A stretch of DNA of 64,000 nucleotides. It comes from an uncultured Oribacterium sp. (GTDB lineage: Bacteria > Bacillota > Clostridia > Lachnospirales > Lachnospiraceae). A program made the position numbers and the translations under genes. The DNA lies in NCBI GenBank assembly GCA_900770445.1, contig CAAGKO010000009.1, positions 1 through 64,000 on the forward strand, read 5' to 3'. The notes under the pieces are model-generated. The model had not been told where the DNA came from, searched no databases, and saw nothing but the letters and a program-made list of their open reading frames with translations. This document shows positions 1-6,999 of the stretch, piece by piece (the first letter of the stretch is position 1; each line of letters starts with the position of its first letter).

Positions 1-1
1 A

Positions 2-109
2 TATCAGATTCGTGATCCGAAGGGCTTTGCTGAAATGCTGGCATCTATCGCTGCGCATGACGGTATGCCGAAGCTGCCGTTTATCAGAAAGTGTGAGGAT
101 CCGATATGA
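2..109 (+). CDS. C-terminal end of an unidentified protein (partial)
   Basis: The last 35 codons of a gene that begins outside the window. The visible peptide runs from YQIRDPKGFAEMLASIAAHD to a TGA at 107-109. The stop overlaps the ATG of the next gene (ATGA), so the two are very probably co-translated. The fragment is too short for me to assign a family. Its charged, uninterrupted frame and the translational coupling are the only support for calling it a real gene. Confidence 0.6.
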   Translation, partial: YQIRDPKGFAEMLASIAAHDGMPKLPFIRKCEDPI

Positions 110-948
110 AATACAAAATCGAGAAAAACACCGTGCAGGAGACGCTGATCCTCCCGCTGTATTCCCGGAAGCTGTGTACGGAGCTGTACCCGAACCTTTA
201 CCGGGACGAAACGGCGGTGCGTCTGATCGACCAGATCGACTACGATTTTTCGGAGGCAGAGAAAAATTCCCGCAGCGTGATGCAGCGTTTCGGTGCGCTG
301 GAGGTCGCCATGCGGCAGAATGACCTTGCCTTTGAGGTGCGGGCGTACCTGAAAAACCACCCCTGTGCGGCAGTGGTCAATCTGGGCTGCGGGCTGGATA
401 ACACCGGCAGAGCCTGCGACAACGGCAGATGCAAGATCTACAATCTGGACTTCCCGGATGTTATCGCCTTGCGGCAGCAGCTTCTGCCCGCCGGGGAGCG
501 GGAGCAAAACATCCCCTGCGACATGAAAGACCCCGCATGGTTTGACAGGATCGATGCCACCGGCGGGGCAGTGTTCTTTGCCTCCGGGGTGTTCTATTAC
601 TTCCTGACGGAGCAGGTTCGGGAACTGGTGCAGGGGATAGCGGACGCTTTCCCCGGCGGCGTGTTGGTATTTGACGCAGCCAATCGGACGGCGGTGAAGA
701 TGATCGCCAAAACGTGGCTTAGGACGGCAAAAATCAAGGATGTAGGGGCCTATTTCGCGGTTTCAGATGCTTCCAAGGAGATTGGCGAGTGGGACAACCG
801 CTTGCAGGTCACAAGTCGCGGCTATATGCTGGGTTACAACGATTTGAAAGACCCTTCTGTCAGTGGCTTTTTCCGGTTTCTCGCAAGGGTCGGTGACAAC
901 GGGATGAAAATGAAGATCGTGAAGATCAGATTTGGAGGCAGACAATGA
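106..948 (+). CDS. Class I SAM-dependent methyltransferase, LCM / polyketide O-methyltransferase-like family
   Basis: A 280-residue protein of the leucine carboxyl methyltransferase-like group (COG3315), S-adenosylmethionine-dependent O-methyltransferases often annotated as acting in polyketide metabolism. Around residues 88-100 it has the glycine-rich SAM-binding motif VNLGCGLDNTG, then an acidic residue ending the second strand (NLDFPDV) and a motif II-like segment (GGAVFFASGVFYYF). These are the family hallmarks. The start codon overlaps the stop of the upstream partial gene, and its own TGA (946-948) overlaps the ATG of the following stub, so this is the middle of a tightly packed operon. 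The substrate cannot be told from sequence. Confidence 0.85.
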   Translation: MKYKIEKNTVQETLILPLYSRKLCTELYPNLYRDETAVRLIDQIDYDFSEAEKNSRSVMQRFGALEVAMRQNDLAFEVRAYLKNHPCAAVVNLGCGLDNTGRACDNGRCKIYNLDFPDVIALRQQLLPAGEREQNIPCDMKDPAWFDRIDATGGAVFFASGVFYYFLTEQVRELVQGIADAFPGGVLVFDAANRTAVKMIAKTWLRTAKIKDVGAYFAVSDASKEIGEWDNRLQVTSRGYMLGYNDLKDPSVSGFFRFLARVGDNGMKMKIVKIRFGGRQ

Positions 949-1088
949 AGTATACAGGGATGCCCATGTGGCGTCAAGGTGATGTTGCTTGGTTTAGTTC
1001 CGGAAGGCTGTTACGATTAGCCTTCCGGATTTTTGAATCATCAAACTTTTTGAAGGGCTGCCATCGGTATTCATCTATGGAGGCGTAA
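945..1088 (+). pseudogene. N-terminal stub of a second methyltransferase-like gene, cut off at a terminator hairpin
   Basis: An ATG at 945, overlapping the previous stop, opens a 47-codon frame starting MKYTGMPMW. From memory this resembles the N-terminus of small SAM-dependent methyltransferases that follow LCM-type methyltransferases in Clostridia, but similarity ends after about nine residues. The frame then runs straight through a perfect terminator hairpin (999-1034), so it cannot be a normal intact gene. I read it as the remains of a longer gene whose body was deleted and replaced by the terminator. A short functional peptide is possible but less likely. Confidence 0.45.
999..1034 (+). 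terminator. Intrinsic terminator closing the methyltransferase operon
   Basis: A perfect 11-bp inverted repeat, TCCGGAAGGCT at 999-1009 and AGCCTTCCGGA at 1019-1029, with a 9-nt loop, followed by TTTTT at 1030-1034. This is a textbook rho-independent terminator on the plus strand. Confidence 0.85.
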
Positions 1089-1109
1089 TCAATATCGTCG
1101 CGGAATGAT

Positions 1110-2522
1110 TTATACATGGCTGGCGGATCTGTCGGAGCGTATAAAGTAATTCCGTATTTCGGCGACCTGGTACAGGGAGCCGAAGCAGATGGTGATCGGC
1201 CGTCTGTTCATATGGAGTTCGTCAATGTTATCGTCCGCAATCTCTATCTCGCTCCGCACGGTGCCGTCACCGGTGCAGCAAGTGTTCCTGGAATCGCCTG
1301 CGATTTCCATCGCGCGCTCGACGGCGGCAGTGACGGAGTCGGCGGTTTCGACCGGGCCGTCAAAGTACGCGCGGATCTCGGATTTCAGCTGTTCCGGCCG
1401 GAGGGCGCGGTGCGCGTCCGGGAGCTCGGTGATGAAGCGTGCGGCGAATGGGGCGATGAGGCGGAGCATGGTATGGTAGTCCTTATCCTTCATGACACCC
1501 ATGACGAAGTTGATTTTCTGGTCCGGGAAGTACGCGCGGATCGTGTCAACGAGGGCTTCGACGCCGTTCGGGTTGTGTGCGCCATCGACGATGAGAAGCG
1601 GTTCCCGCGAGAGGACCTCGAAGCGGCCCGGCCAGGTAGCCTGGGCGAGACCGGCCCAGATGGCGTTCTCCGAGATGCCGAAGTCGCGGCGGATCAGGCA
1701 GTCGATGATGTCGAGCACGGCCATCGCGTTTTCCATCTGGTAGTTTCCGAGCAGCTGGATGCGGAGCTCCGGACGGTTCCGGTAGTCGAAGACCTGCCCG
1801 TCGATCGTCCGCGTGCGGGCGGTGAAGGCCGTCGGATCCGTGATGATGAGACGCGCAGCTGCGTCCGGGTTCACGTCCGCGAAGCGCTTCTGCACGACCT
1901 CCATGACGCCCGGGAGCTGGTGGTAGAGGACGCAGTCGGCACCTGGTTTCAGAATGCCGGCTTTTTCCGCGGCGACCTTCTCGACGGTATCCCCGAGGAA
2001 TTCGGTGTGGTCGAGGCCGATGTGCATGATGGCGCAGACCTCCGGAGAGGGGATGACGTTTGTCGCATCGAGGCGGCCACCCATACCGACCTCGAGGACG
2101 ACGAGATCGCAGCGCTGCTCCTCAAACCAGCAGAAGGCCATCGCGGTGATCATCTCGAAGTCCGTCGGCTCCGCACCGAGGGTCTTCGCGGCAGCACGCA
2201 CACGGGCAGCAAGTCGGCGGAGATCCGCATCCGAAATCATCTGCCCATCGATGGAGAGACGCTCGTTAAACTGGTCGAGGTGCGGCGAGATATAGAGACC
2301 GGTGCGAAAGCCCGCCGCTGTCAGAATCGACTGGGTCATGACGCAGGCCGAGCCCTTGCCGTTCGTGCCGGCGATGTGCACATAATGGAGATTTTCCTGC
2401 GGGTCACCGAGCGCGTGCATGAAATCACGCATCCGCTCGAGCCCGATCTTCGTATGTTTCCAGTTCGCTCCGTGAAGGAGCGCGATAGCGTCATTCCAGT
2501 CCATGTTTTCTTCTTTCTTCAT
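1110..2522 (-). CDS. folC: Bifunctional folylpolyglutamate synthase / dihydrofolate synthase
   Basis: FolC adds glutamate to dihydropteroate and to tetrahydrofolates with ATP, retaining folates in the cytoplasm. The 470-residue product has the Mur-ligase-type P-loop GTNGKGS at residues 52-58, the folylpolyglutamate synthase signature YISPHLDQFNERLSIDG, the Mg-binding segment VVLEVGMGGRLDATNV, and the C-terminal-domain motif DGAHNPNG. A hydrophilic stretch at about residues 404-440 (RNTCCTGDG to LHMNRR) looks like an insertion in the C-terminal domain. The annotated ATG has little Shine-Dalgarno sequence; the in-frame ATG six codons later (2502-2504) is an alternative start. The gene lies 97 bp downstream of folT on the same strand, so it should share the THF riboswitch. 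Confidence 0.95.
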   Translation of the reverse strand: MKKEENMDWNDAIALLHGANWKHTKIGLERMRDFMHALGDPQENLHYVHIAGTNGKGSACVMTQSILTAAGFRTGLYISPHLDQFNERLSIDGQMISDADLRRLAARVRAAAKTLGAEPTDFEMITAMAFCWFEEQRCDLVVLEVGMGGRLDATNVIPSPEVCAIMHIGLDHTEFLGDTVEKVAAEKAGILKPGADCVLYHQLPGVMEVVQKRFADVNPDAAARLIITDPTAFTARTRTIDGQVFDYRNRPELRIQLLGNYQMENAMAVLDIIDCLIRRDFGISENAIWAGLAQATWPGRFEVLSREPLLIVDGAHNPNGVEALVDTIRAYFPDQKINFVMGVMKDKDYHTMLRLIAPFAARFITELPDAHRALRPEQLKSEIRAYFDGPVETADSVTAAVERAMEIAGDSRNTCCTGDGTVRSEIEIADDNIDELHMNRRPITICFGSLYQVAEIRNYFIRSDRSASHV

Positions 2523-2619
2523 TTGTGTTTTAGTTCATGCCACAGTATAGCATAATCGGCGCCGGGGTGAAGCACATCGCTTCACCCACGGCACCGAAAG
2601 TTTAAGAATCAGTAGTAAA

Positions 2620-3234
2620 TTACGCGGCGAGCACCTGCTGGATATCGCGGCGGCGCAGGATGCCGGCGAGAGTGAGCACCACGGCGATCTGAATCGGCGC
2701 GGTGACCGCCGCCTGCATGACTCTCGTCGTGAGGAGGCCGGTGAAGCTGGAGCCGTAAAGGATGGAGATCCAGAGTGTGTTCATGAGAAGACTCAGCACC
2801 AGCTGGTTAAAGAGCACCGCGAAGGTCGCACGAATCGGCAGCGGGAGAGCAGCGGCGAGCACCGAGGACGCAGCGGCATCCAGTGCGCTGGCGGCAGAAC
2901 CATCTGCGTGCGGGTCGACGGCATTGGCGTCGGACACATGAAGCGGCTTCCGGTACAGCGCGAGGCCGAAGGACAGGCCCATGAGCACCTGGGTCAGCGT
3001 GAAGCCCGGGAAGTAGGAGCCGGTCGGGAACGCGATGGCACCGATCATATCGCCGAGACCACCAACGAGGGCAGCGGCTGCCGGACCGTGCACGACCGCG
3101 GCGATGACGAGCGCCACGAAGCCGAAGCCGATGCGGACGTTCCATGCGCTGAAGGAACAGAATCTTGTCAGAACGATCTGGAGAGCGACAAGAACTGAAA
3201 GGGATACGATGGTTTTTGTAGTGAATTTCTGCAT
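2620..3234 (-). CDS. folT: Folate ECF transporter S component FolT
   Basis: The substrate-binding membrane subunit of an energy-coupling-factor transporter; it works with shared EcfA/EcfT energising subunits encoded elsewhere. The 204-residue protein is hydrophobic with about six membrane segments, and its N-terminal half (LTRFCSFSAWNVRIGFGFVA, then a GGLGDMIGAIAFPTGSYFPGFTLTQ segment) is typical of folate/queuosine-type S components. The THF riboswitch upstream and folC downstream make folate the probable substrate. Residues about 98-135 form an alanine-rich hydrophilic insertion (VDPHADGSAASA and on) that interrupts the usual compact fold and shares DNA sequence with an insertion in the MFS gene at 9.6 kb. 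An AAAGGAGGT Shine-Dalgarno precedes the ATG. Confidence 0.9.
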   Translation of the reverse strand: MQKFTTKTIVSLSVLVALQIVLTRFCSFSAWNVRIGFGFVALVIAAVVHGPAAAALVGGLGDMIGAIAFPTGSYFPGFTLTQVLMGLSFGLALYRKPLHVSDANAVDPHADGSAASALDAAASSVLAAALPLPIRATFAVLFNQLVLSLLMNTLWISILYGSSFTGLLTTRVMQAAVTAPIQIAVVLTLAGILRRRDIQQVLAA

Positions 3235-3291
3235 AAAAATACCTCCTTTGCAGCCCCTGACTACAAAGAAGGTTAGTATCTAATCTTCACT

Positions 3292-3391
3292 GCAGCGGGA
3301 TGCGACACCCGAACCGCGCCGGAAAACCGGCTTCGTCCTCCCGACAAACTCCCCGTTCGGAAGGCACTGTACGCTCGTGCGTCTACTCTGC
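3292..3391 (-). promoter_or_regulatory. Tetrahydrofolate (THF) riboswitch aptamer upstream of folT
   Basis: Read on the minus strand, the leader starts GCAGAGTAGA and ends CGCATCCCGCTGC, so GCAG pairs with CTGC to close P1. Between them lie the conserved THF-I elements: GCGTACAGTGCC, GGGGAGTTTGTCGGG, then ACGAAGCC-N-GGCGCGGTT. Order, spacing and about 100-nt length all match the family as I know it. It ends 57 nt before the folT ATG; a GAAGATTAG/CTAACCTTC hairpin and the GGAGG lie in between, consistent with control of translation initiation, although the switching mechanism is inferred. Confidence 0.9.
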
Positions 3392-3483
3392 GAAACTTGA
3401 TGGGGCAGCGGCGAGGGTCGGTGCAGGTGGACGCGAGGTCTGCCCGGCACGGAACGAAGCCGTTACCTGTTGCTTACATAAAA

Positions 3484-3512
3484 ACTATAGAACAGATTCA
3501 GGGGCGCGTAAA
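3484..3512 (-). promoter_or_regulatory. Putative sigma-A promoter for folT-folC
   Basis: On the minus strand TTTACG (3512-3507) and TATAGT (3489-3484) are separated by 17 bp. It would start transcription about 85 nt upstream of the riboswitch. It sits back to back with a plus-strand promoter at 3522-3549. Confidence 0.5.
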
Positions 3513-3521
3513 GTGGATATT

Positions 3522-3549
3522 TCGACAGCATTCTGTTAAAATATATACT
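3522..3549 (+). promoter_or_regulatory. Putative promoter for the membrane protein gene at 3643
   Basis: TCGACA (3522-3527), a 16-bp spacer and TATACT (3544-3549). The leader to the ATG would be about 87 nt. Confidence 0.45.
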
Positions 3550-3642
3550 AATTTTTGTGACAGTTCGGGCAGGGGAATGGTGCTTCTGTTGCCGTCCCAC
3601 CAGCCTCCTTGCTGCACTTTCGTTAAATATACAGGAGAAAAG

Positions 3643-4710
3643 ATGTCATTACGTGATGAGCTGCAGAAAGAAAAGAAGAAGCTGAGCCGGCTGAGCTTCG
3701 GCGGGAAGCTTCAGTATATTTTCGATTATTATAAGTTCTGGATTCTCGGCGTGGTGGTGCTGGTCGGTCTCGTGTGGTCGGTCGGCTCGACGATCCTCCA
3801 TAACAAGCCGACGGGCTTCTATGCGATGCTGCTCAATGCCGGCGGTACGGACCTTTCCGGTCAGGCGGATGAAGCCGCAGGGGAAGCATTCGCCGAGGCG
3901 GCGGGACTCGATGACACGAAGCAGAAGATTCTCGTCGACACCTCCGCGACCTTCAATCCGAACGACCAGAGTCAGTTTTCGATGGCGCAGAATGCGAAGA
4001 TCGCGGCACTCTACCAGTCGCACGAGATCGATGTGATGGTGGCAGACCCTGGCGTCTTCACCTACTACGCGCTGAACGGCTCCTTCGTCGACCTCCGCGA
4101 TGTGCTGGATGACGAGACCCTCGCCGAGTATGAGGCCGCGGGGCAGGTCTACTATATCGACCAGCACCTGCAGGAGCTGCTCGACCAGACGGACTACGGC
4201 GATCTCGAGGAGATGAGCCTCGGTGTTGACGAAACCATCGCGAACAGCGACACGCTTCGGAAGCCGGACGCCTCTTCGGATGCCGGTGCGCAGGCGGCAG
4301 CTGCCGAGGAGACACCCGGAAATCAGACAGATGCGGAGCAGAGTAGCAGCGCCACTTCAGGCGATACTCGGCTGGCGTCTGAAGCGGATATCAAAGGTGA
4401 GACAGGTGTAGAGCAGAGCACCGGTGCGGCAGCATCTGGAAACACGACCTCCGAAACCCTTGACGAGATGTCGGCGTTTGCGGCGAATCTCATGGGCCTC
4501 GCGACCGTGCAGCCGCGCGAGGATTTCGTGATGCCGGACCCGGCGAAGATGCAGAAGCCGATTCCGGTCGGCATCATCCTCACGGATGCTCCGTGGCTCG
4601 CGGAAAACGCGCTGTATCAGAAAACCACACCGATCTTCGGCTTCGCTGTAAAGTCGGAGCGACAGGACGCCGCGAAGAGCTTCCTGAAGTTTCTGGAAGC
4701 GAAGTCGTAA
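3643..4710 (+). CDS. Single-pass membrane protein of unknown function
   Basis: A 355-residue protein with a short basic cytoplasmic N-terminus (MSLRDELQKEKKKLSRLS), one membrane helix at about residues 30-50 (FWILGVVVLVGLVWSVG) and a large extracytoplasmic domain. I recognise the general type from clostridial genomes but know of no function. Residues about 205-275 are a low-complexity Asp/Ala/Ser/Thr-rich stretch that looks like an insertion; the flanking parts (VMVADPGVFTYYALNGSFVDL and IPVGIILTDAPWLAENALYQ) look folded and vaguely resemble solute-binding domains. The start at 3643 is preceded by AGGAGA; reading further upstream crosses promoter-like sequence and has no ribosome site. Confidence 0.75.
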   Translation: MSLRDELQKEKKKLSRLSFGGKLQYIFDYYKFWILGVVVLVGLVWSVGSTILHNKPTGFYAMLLNAGGTDLSGQADEAAGEAFAEAAGLDDTKQKILVDTSATFNPNDQSQFSMAQNAKIAALYQSHEIDVMVADPGVFTYYALNGSFVDLRDVLDDETLAEYEAAGQVYYIDQHLQELLDQTDYGDLEEMSLGVDETIANSDTLRKPDASSDAGAQAAAAEETPGNQTDAEQSSSATSGDTRLASEADIKGETGVEQSTGAAASGNTTSETLDEMSAFAANLMGLATVQPREDFVMPDPAKMQKPIPVGIILTDAPWLAENALYQKTTPIFGFAVKSERQDAAKSFLKFLEAKS

Positions 4711-4740
4711 AAGAAGCGCAATATAACACTCAGAATATAA

Positions 4741-4774
4741 GGGGTGCATCAGAAACTTCATTCTGATGCGCCCC
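4741..4774 (+). terminator. Terminator-like hairpin after the membrane protein gene
   Basis: GGGGTGCATCAGAA (4741-4754) pairs with TTCTGATGCGCCCC (4761-4774), with one G-T pair, around a 6-nt loop. The U tract is poor and displaced (CGTTTTT at 4781-4787). Confidence 0.65.
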
Positions 4775-4865
4775 TTCAGTCGTTTTTCAGCCTTCACTAT
4801 AGTAAATCCGGATAATGCCTTTATTTTTCAGGCCCCGCTATTGTGTCGCTACTGTTCACTCATGG

Positions 4866-5178
4866 GTCGACGGCGAGATTAGACGAAAAATATACACTGA
4901 AAGACCGATTTCAAAATCGTGTATATGTTTTTTAAGCTTCTGGGGTGAGATCAGACGAAAAAATATACATTGAATGGCTGATTCGGAAATCGTGTCTATA
5001 GAAATCGAAATCTGACGCTGATTTCACTCGTCAAACTCAAAAAATATATACACGATTTCAAGATGACGCCATCCGTGTCTATTTCACATAGAGATTTTCG
5101 ATTCCTACAGAAAAATTCATATACACGATTTTTAAATAGTGCGTTGCGTGTCTAGTCTGCTGTCCGCCGAGCTACGGC
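4866..5178. repeat. Left arm of a ~310-bp inverted repeat: four-unit 35-bp array
   Basis: This fills the gap between the plus-strand gene ending at 4710 and the DUF3810-like gene. It contains four units of exactly 35 bp with 7-bp inverted ends (TATACAC/TATACAT ... GTGTATA/GTGTCTA) at 4891-4925, 4964-4998, 5047-5081 and 5120-5154. The stronger end TATACACGATTT points left in the first two units and right in the last two. Start-to-start spacing is 73, 83 and 73 bp. The whole segment recurs inverted at 6541-6855 with over 90% identity by eye. The right end carries CTGCTGTCCGCCGAG. Confidence 0.85.
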
Positions 5179-6428
5179 TGAACTGTTATGGCTGAACTGT
5201 TACATTGTGTCAGCTTCCCGTTTTTCGCGAAGTATTCGAGCATGAGGTCGGTCACGTGCCCGTAGCTGCGGACGCCGGTCGCCTGGCCCTGCATCTTCAG
5301 GTAGGCGTCGTTCAGCTGTTCGTGCGCTTCAGCCGGTTTCCCTTCGAACTGCTTCCAGTACGCGTTGTTGTAGAGCATGTCCTGGCGGGTGCGTGTATTG
5401 ATCCGGGCATACAGCGTTGCGAAGGCGGTGCTGTCGATCCGGGCGAGTGCATTGCCCGCATATACCCAGGCGGAGACATAGCCTGAATAGTTGAAGTAGA
5501 GATCGTCTGCGCCGATCGTCGCAAGCACGCCGATGAAGTTTGCTTCCTCCTCCTGCATGTAGCCGCGGAGGTGGGAGAGCTCGTGGCAGATGGTGAACGG
5601 GATGTCGTAGTACGCGATGTCGCGGTTGTAGTTCGCCTCGACGGTGAACGGGGAGTAGACGCCGGTGGTCTGCTGGACGCTGAGAATCCAGGTGTTGAGG
5701 ATCGGTTTCGGGTACGGGTAGTGGCCCGACAGGCGGTGGTAGCGCCGGCCGAGCTTCTCCATCGCGCGCTGACCCGTGCGTCCCGCGTGCCACAGCCAGG
5801 TGGCAGACGGCTTCGGCGTCTCCGAGGTCTGGCCAATGCAGGGAACATCAAGCTGCGCCTCCGTGTCGTTGATTTCCGTGACGAGGTAGTCGCAGAGCGC
5901 GATGAGGTCCGCTTCGTCGTAGACCGTGCCGTGCTCGTCGAGCGTCACGCTGAGGCCGGCCTCCTCAGAGAAGCTCGTGCGGTGGTAGTTGATGCCGCAG
6001 AGGAAGACGTAGAGCACGAGCAGCGTGGACAGGATGAGGAAGAGGTGGCCGAGGAAGCGGAGCAGCGGGCGCGCGACGGCGGCGAGAAGATGCGTCTGGG
6101 CATCCTGCGATACGCGTACAGAATGCACGCAGGCTACGCCCACACGTACGGCACGGCACAGCTGCTTCACGAAGTCGAAGAGCACGAAAAGGATCGTCGC
6201 GTAGAGCAGCAGGTCCACCACGGAGAAGGGCAGCAGGCCCATCACGGAGCCGATGCCGAGACTCAGCACGCGATACACGTAGTGAGAGTAAGTATTGGCA
6301 AACGCAGAGGAGCGGACCGCCAGCTGATTCGCGGCGAGCGCAAGCAGATCGAGGAGCAGCACGAATAGATAGCTGCGCCACGTGCCCTTTTTCTGCGTAT
6401 TTTTGTCCGGTGTGTCTGTTCTCATCAT
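5172..6428 (-). CDS. DUF3810-like membrane protein with HExxH metallopeptidase motif
   Basis: A 418-residue protein with about three N-terminal membrane segments (residues ~18-38, 53-80, 125-148) and an extracytoplasmic domain containing CHELSHLRGYMQEEEANFIG. HELSH is an HExxH zinc motif, and the following glutamates could supply the third ligand, as in the DUF3810 family. A putative peptidase role is inferred; the substrate is unknown. AAGGAG precedes the ATG at 6428. The gene sits between two inverted ~310-bp repeat arms. Its last nine codons (NSSAITVQP) and stop are written by two tandem TAACAGTTCAGCC repeat motifs, so the repeat has overwritten the natural C-terminus. A WHAGRTGQ segment carries the TGGCCAATGCAGG motif seen in other insertions. 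Confidence 0.8.
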   Translation of the reverse strand: MMRTDTPDKNTQKKGTWRSYLFVLLLDLLALAANQLAVRSSAFANTYSHYVYRVLSLGIGSVMGLLPFSVVDLLLYATILFVLFDFVKQLCRAVRVGVACVHSVRVSQDAQTHLLAAVARPLLRFLGHLFLILSTLLVLYVFLCGINYHRTSFSEEAGLSVTLDEHGTVYDEADLIALCDYLVTEINDTEAQLDVPCIGQTSETPKPSATWLWHAGRTGQRAMEKLGRRYHRLSGHYPYPKPILNTWILSVQQTTGVYSPFTVEANYNRDIAYYDIPFTICHELSHLRGYMQEEEANFIGVLATIGADDLYFNYSGYVSAWVYAGNALARIDSTAFATLYARINTRTRQDMLYNNAYWKQFEGKPAEAHEQLNDAYLKMQGQATGVRSYGHVTDLMLEYFAKNGKLTQCNSSAITVQP

Positions 6429-6499
6429 GGAGTTCTCCTTACTGTTTAGATGATTATACTATTTCGGTCGATTAAAAAAATATCATATAGAAATTTCCA

Positions 6500-6893
6500 G
6501 GTTTAAACGTTACTGTTCAAATGCAGCTTAGTCAAGGCGTGGCTCGGCGGACAGCAGACTAGACACGCAACGCACTATTTTAAAATCGTGTATATGAATT
6601 TTCCTGTAGAAATCGAAAATCTCTATGTGAAATAGACACGGATGGCTTCATCCTGAAATCGTGTATATATTTTTTGAGTTTGACGAATGAAATCAGAGTC
6701 TAATTTAGATTTTTATAGACACGATTTCCGAATCAGCCTTTCAATGTATATTTTTTCGTCTGATCTCACCCCAGAAGCTTTAAAAACATATACACGATTT
6801 TGAAATCGGTCTTTCAGTGTATATTTTTCGTCTGAACTCGCCGCTGAGCCACGCCTTGAGATCAACGTTTGAACAGTAACGTTTAAACATCTG
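6500..6893. repeat. Palindromic MITE-like element carrying the right-hand 35-bp array
   Basis: The outer ends are inverted: GTTTAAACGTTACTGTTCAA on the left and TTGAACAGTAACGTTTAAAC on the right, followed inward by GGCGTGGCTCGGCGG and its complement. Inside are four 35-bp units at 6560-6594, 6633-6667, 6716-6750 and 6789-6823, again spaced 73/83/73 bp. The array is the inverse of the one at 4866-5178. I see no coding capacity. Confidence 0.8.
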
Positions 6894-6919
6894 TCAGATT
6901 ATTTTAAAAAAATTGACCA

Positions 6920-6948
6920 TTCACATGAAAAAACGAATTCGGTATAAT
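6920..6948 (+). promoter_or_regulatory. Putative promoter of the M14 carboxypeptidase gene
   Basis: TTCACA (6920-6925), a 17-bp spacer and a perfect TATAAT (6943-6948). The start codon follows about 50 bp later behind AGGGGA. Confidence 0.55.
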
Positions 6949-6999
6949 CAGAAAGTTGAGTAAAAATCAGTTTTCTTATAGTCGAGGGGACAATACATT

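Noticed and set aside
1116..2555. 479-codon plus-strand frame opposite folC
   Set aside because: It is the mirror of a GC-rich real gene; the product is low-complexity Arg/Asp/Val and matches no family I know, while the minus strand encodes a complete FolC.
3397..3642. Upstream extension of the 3643 membrane protein
   Set aside because: It would cover the divergent promoter region, and the ATG at 3643 has a good ribosome site followed by a typical N-terminus.
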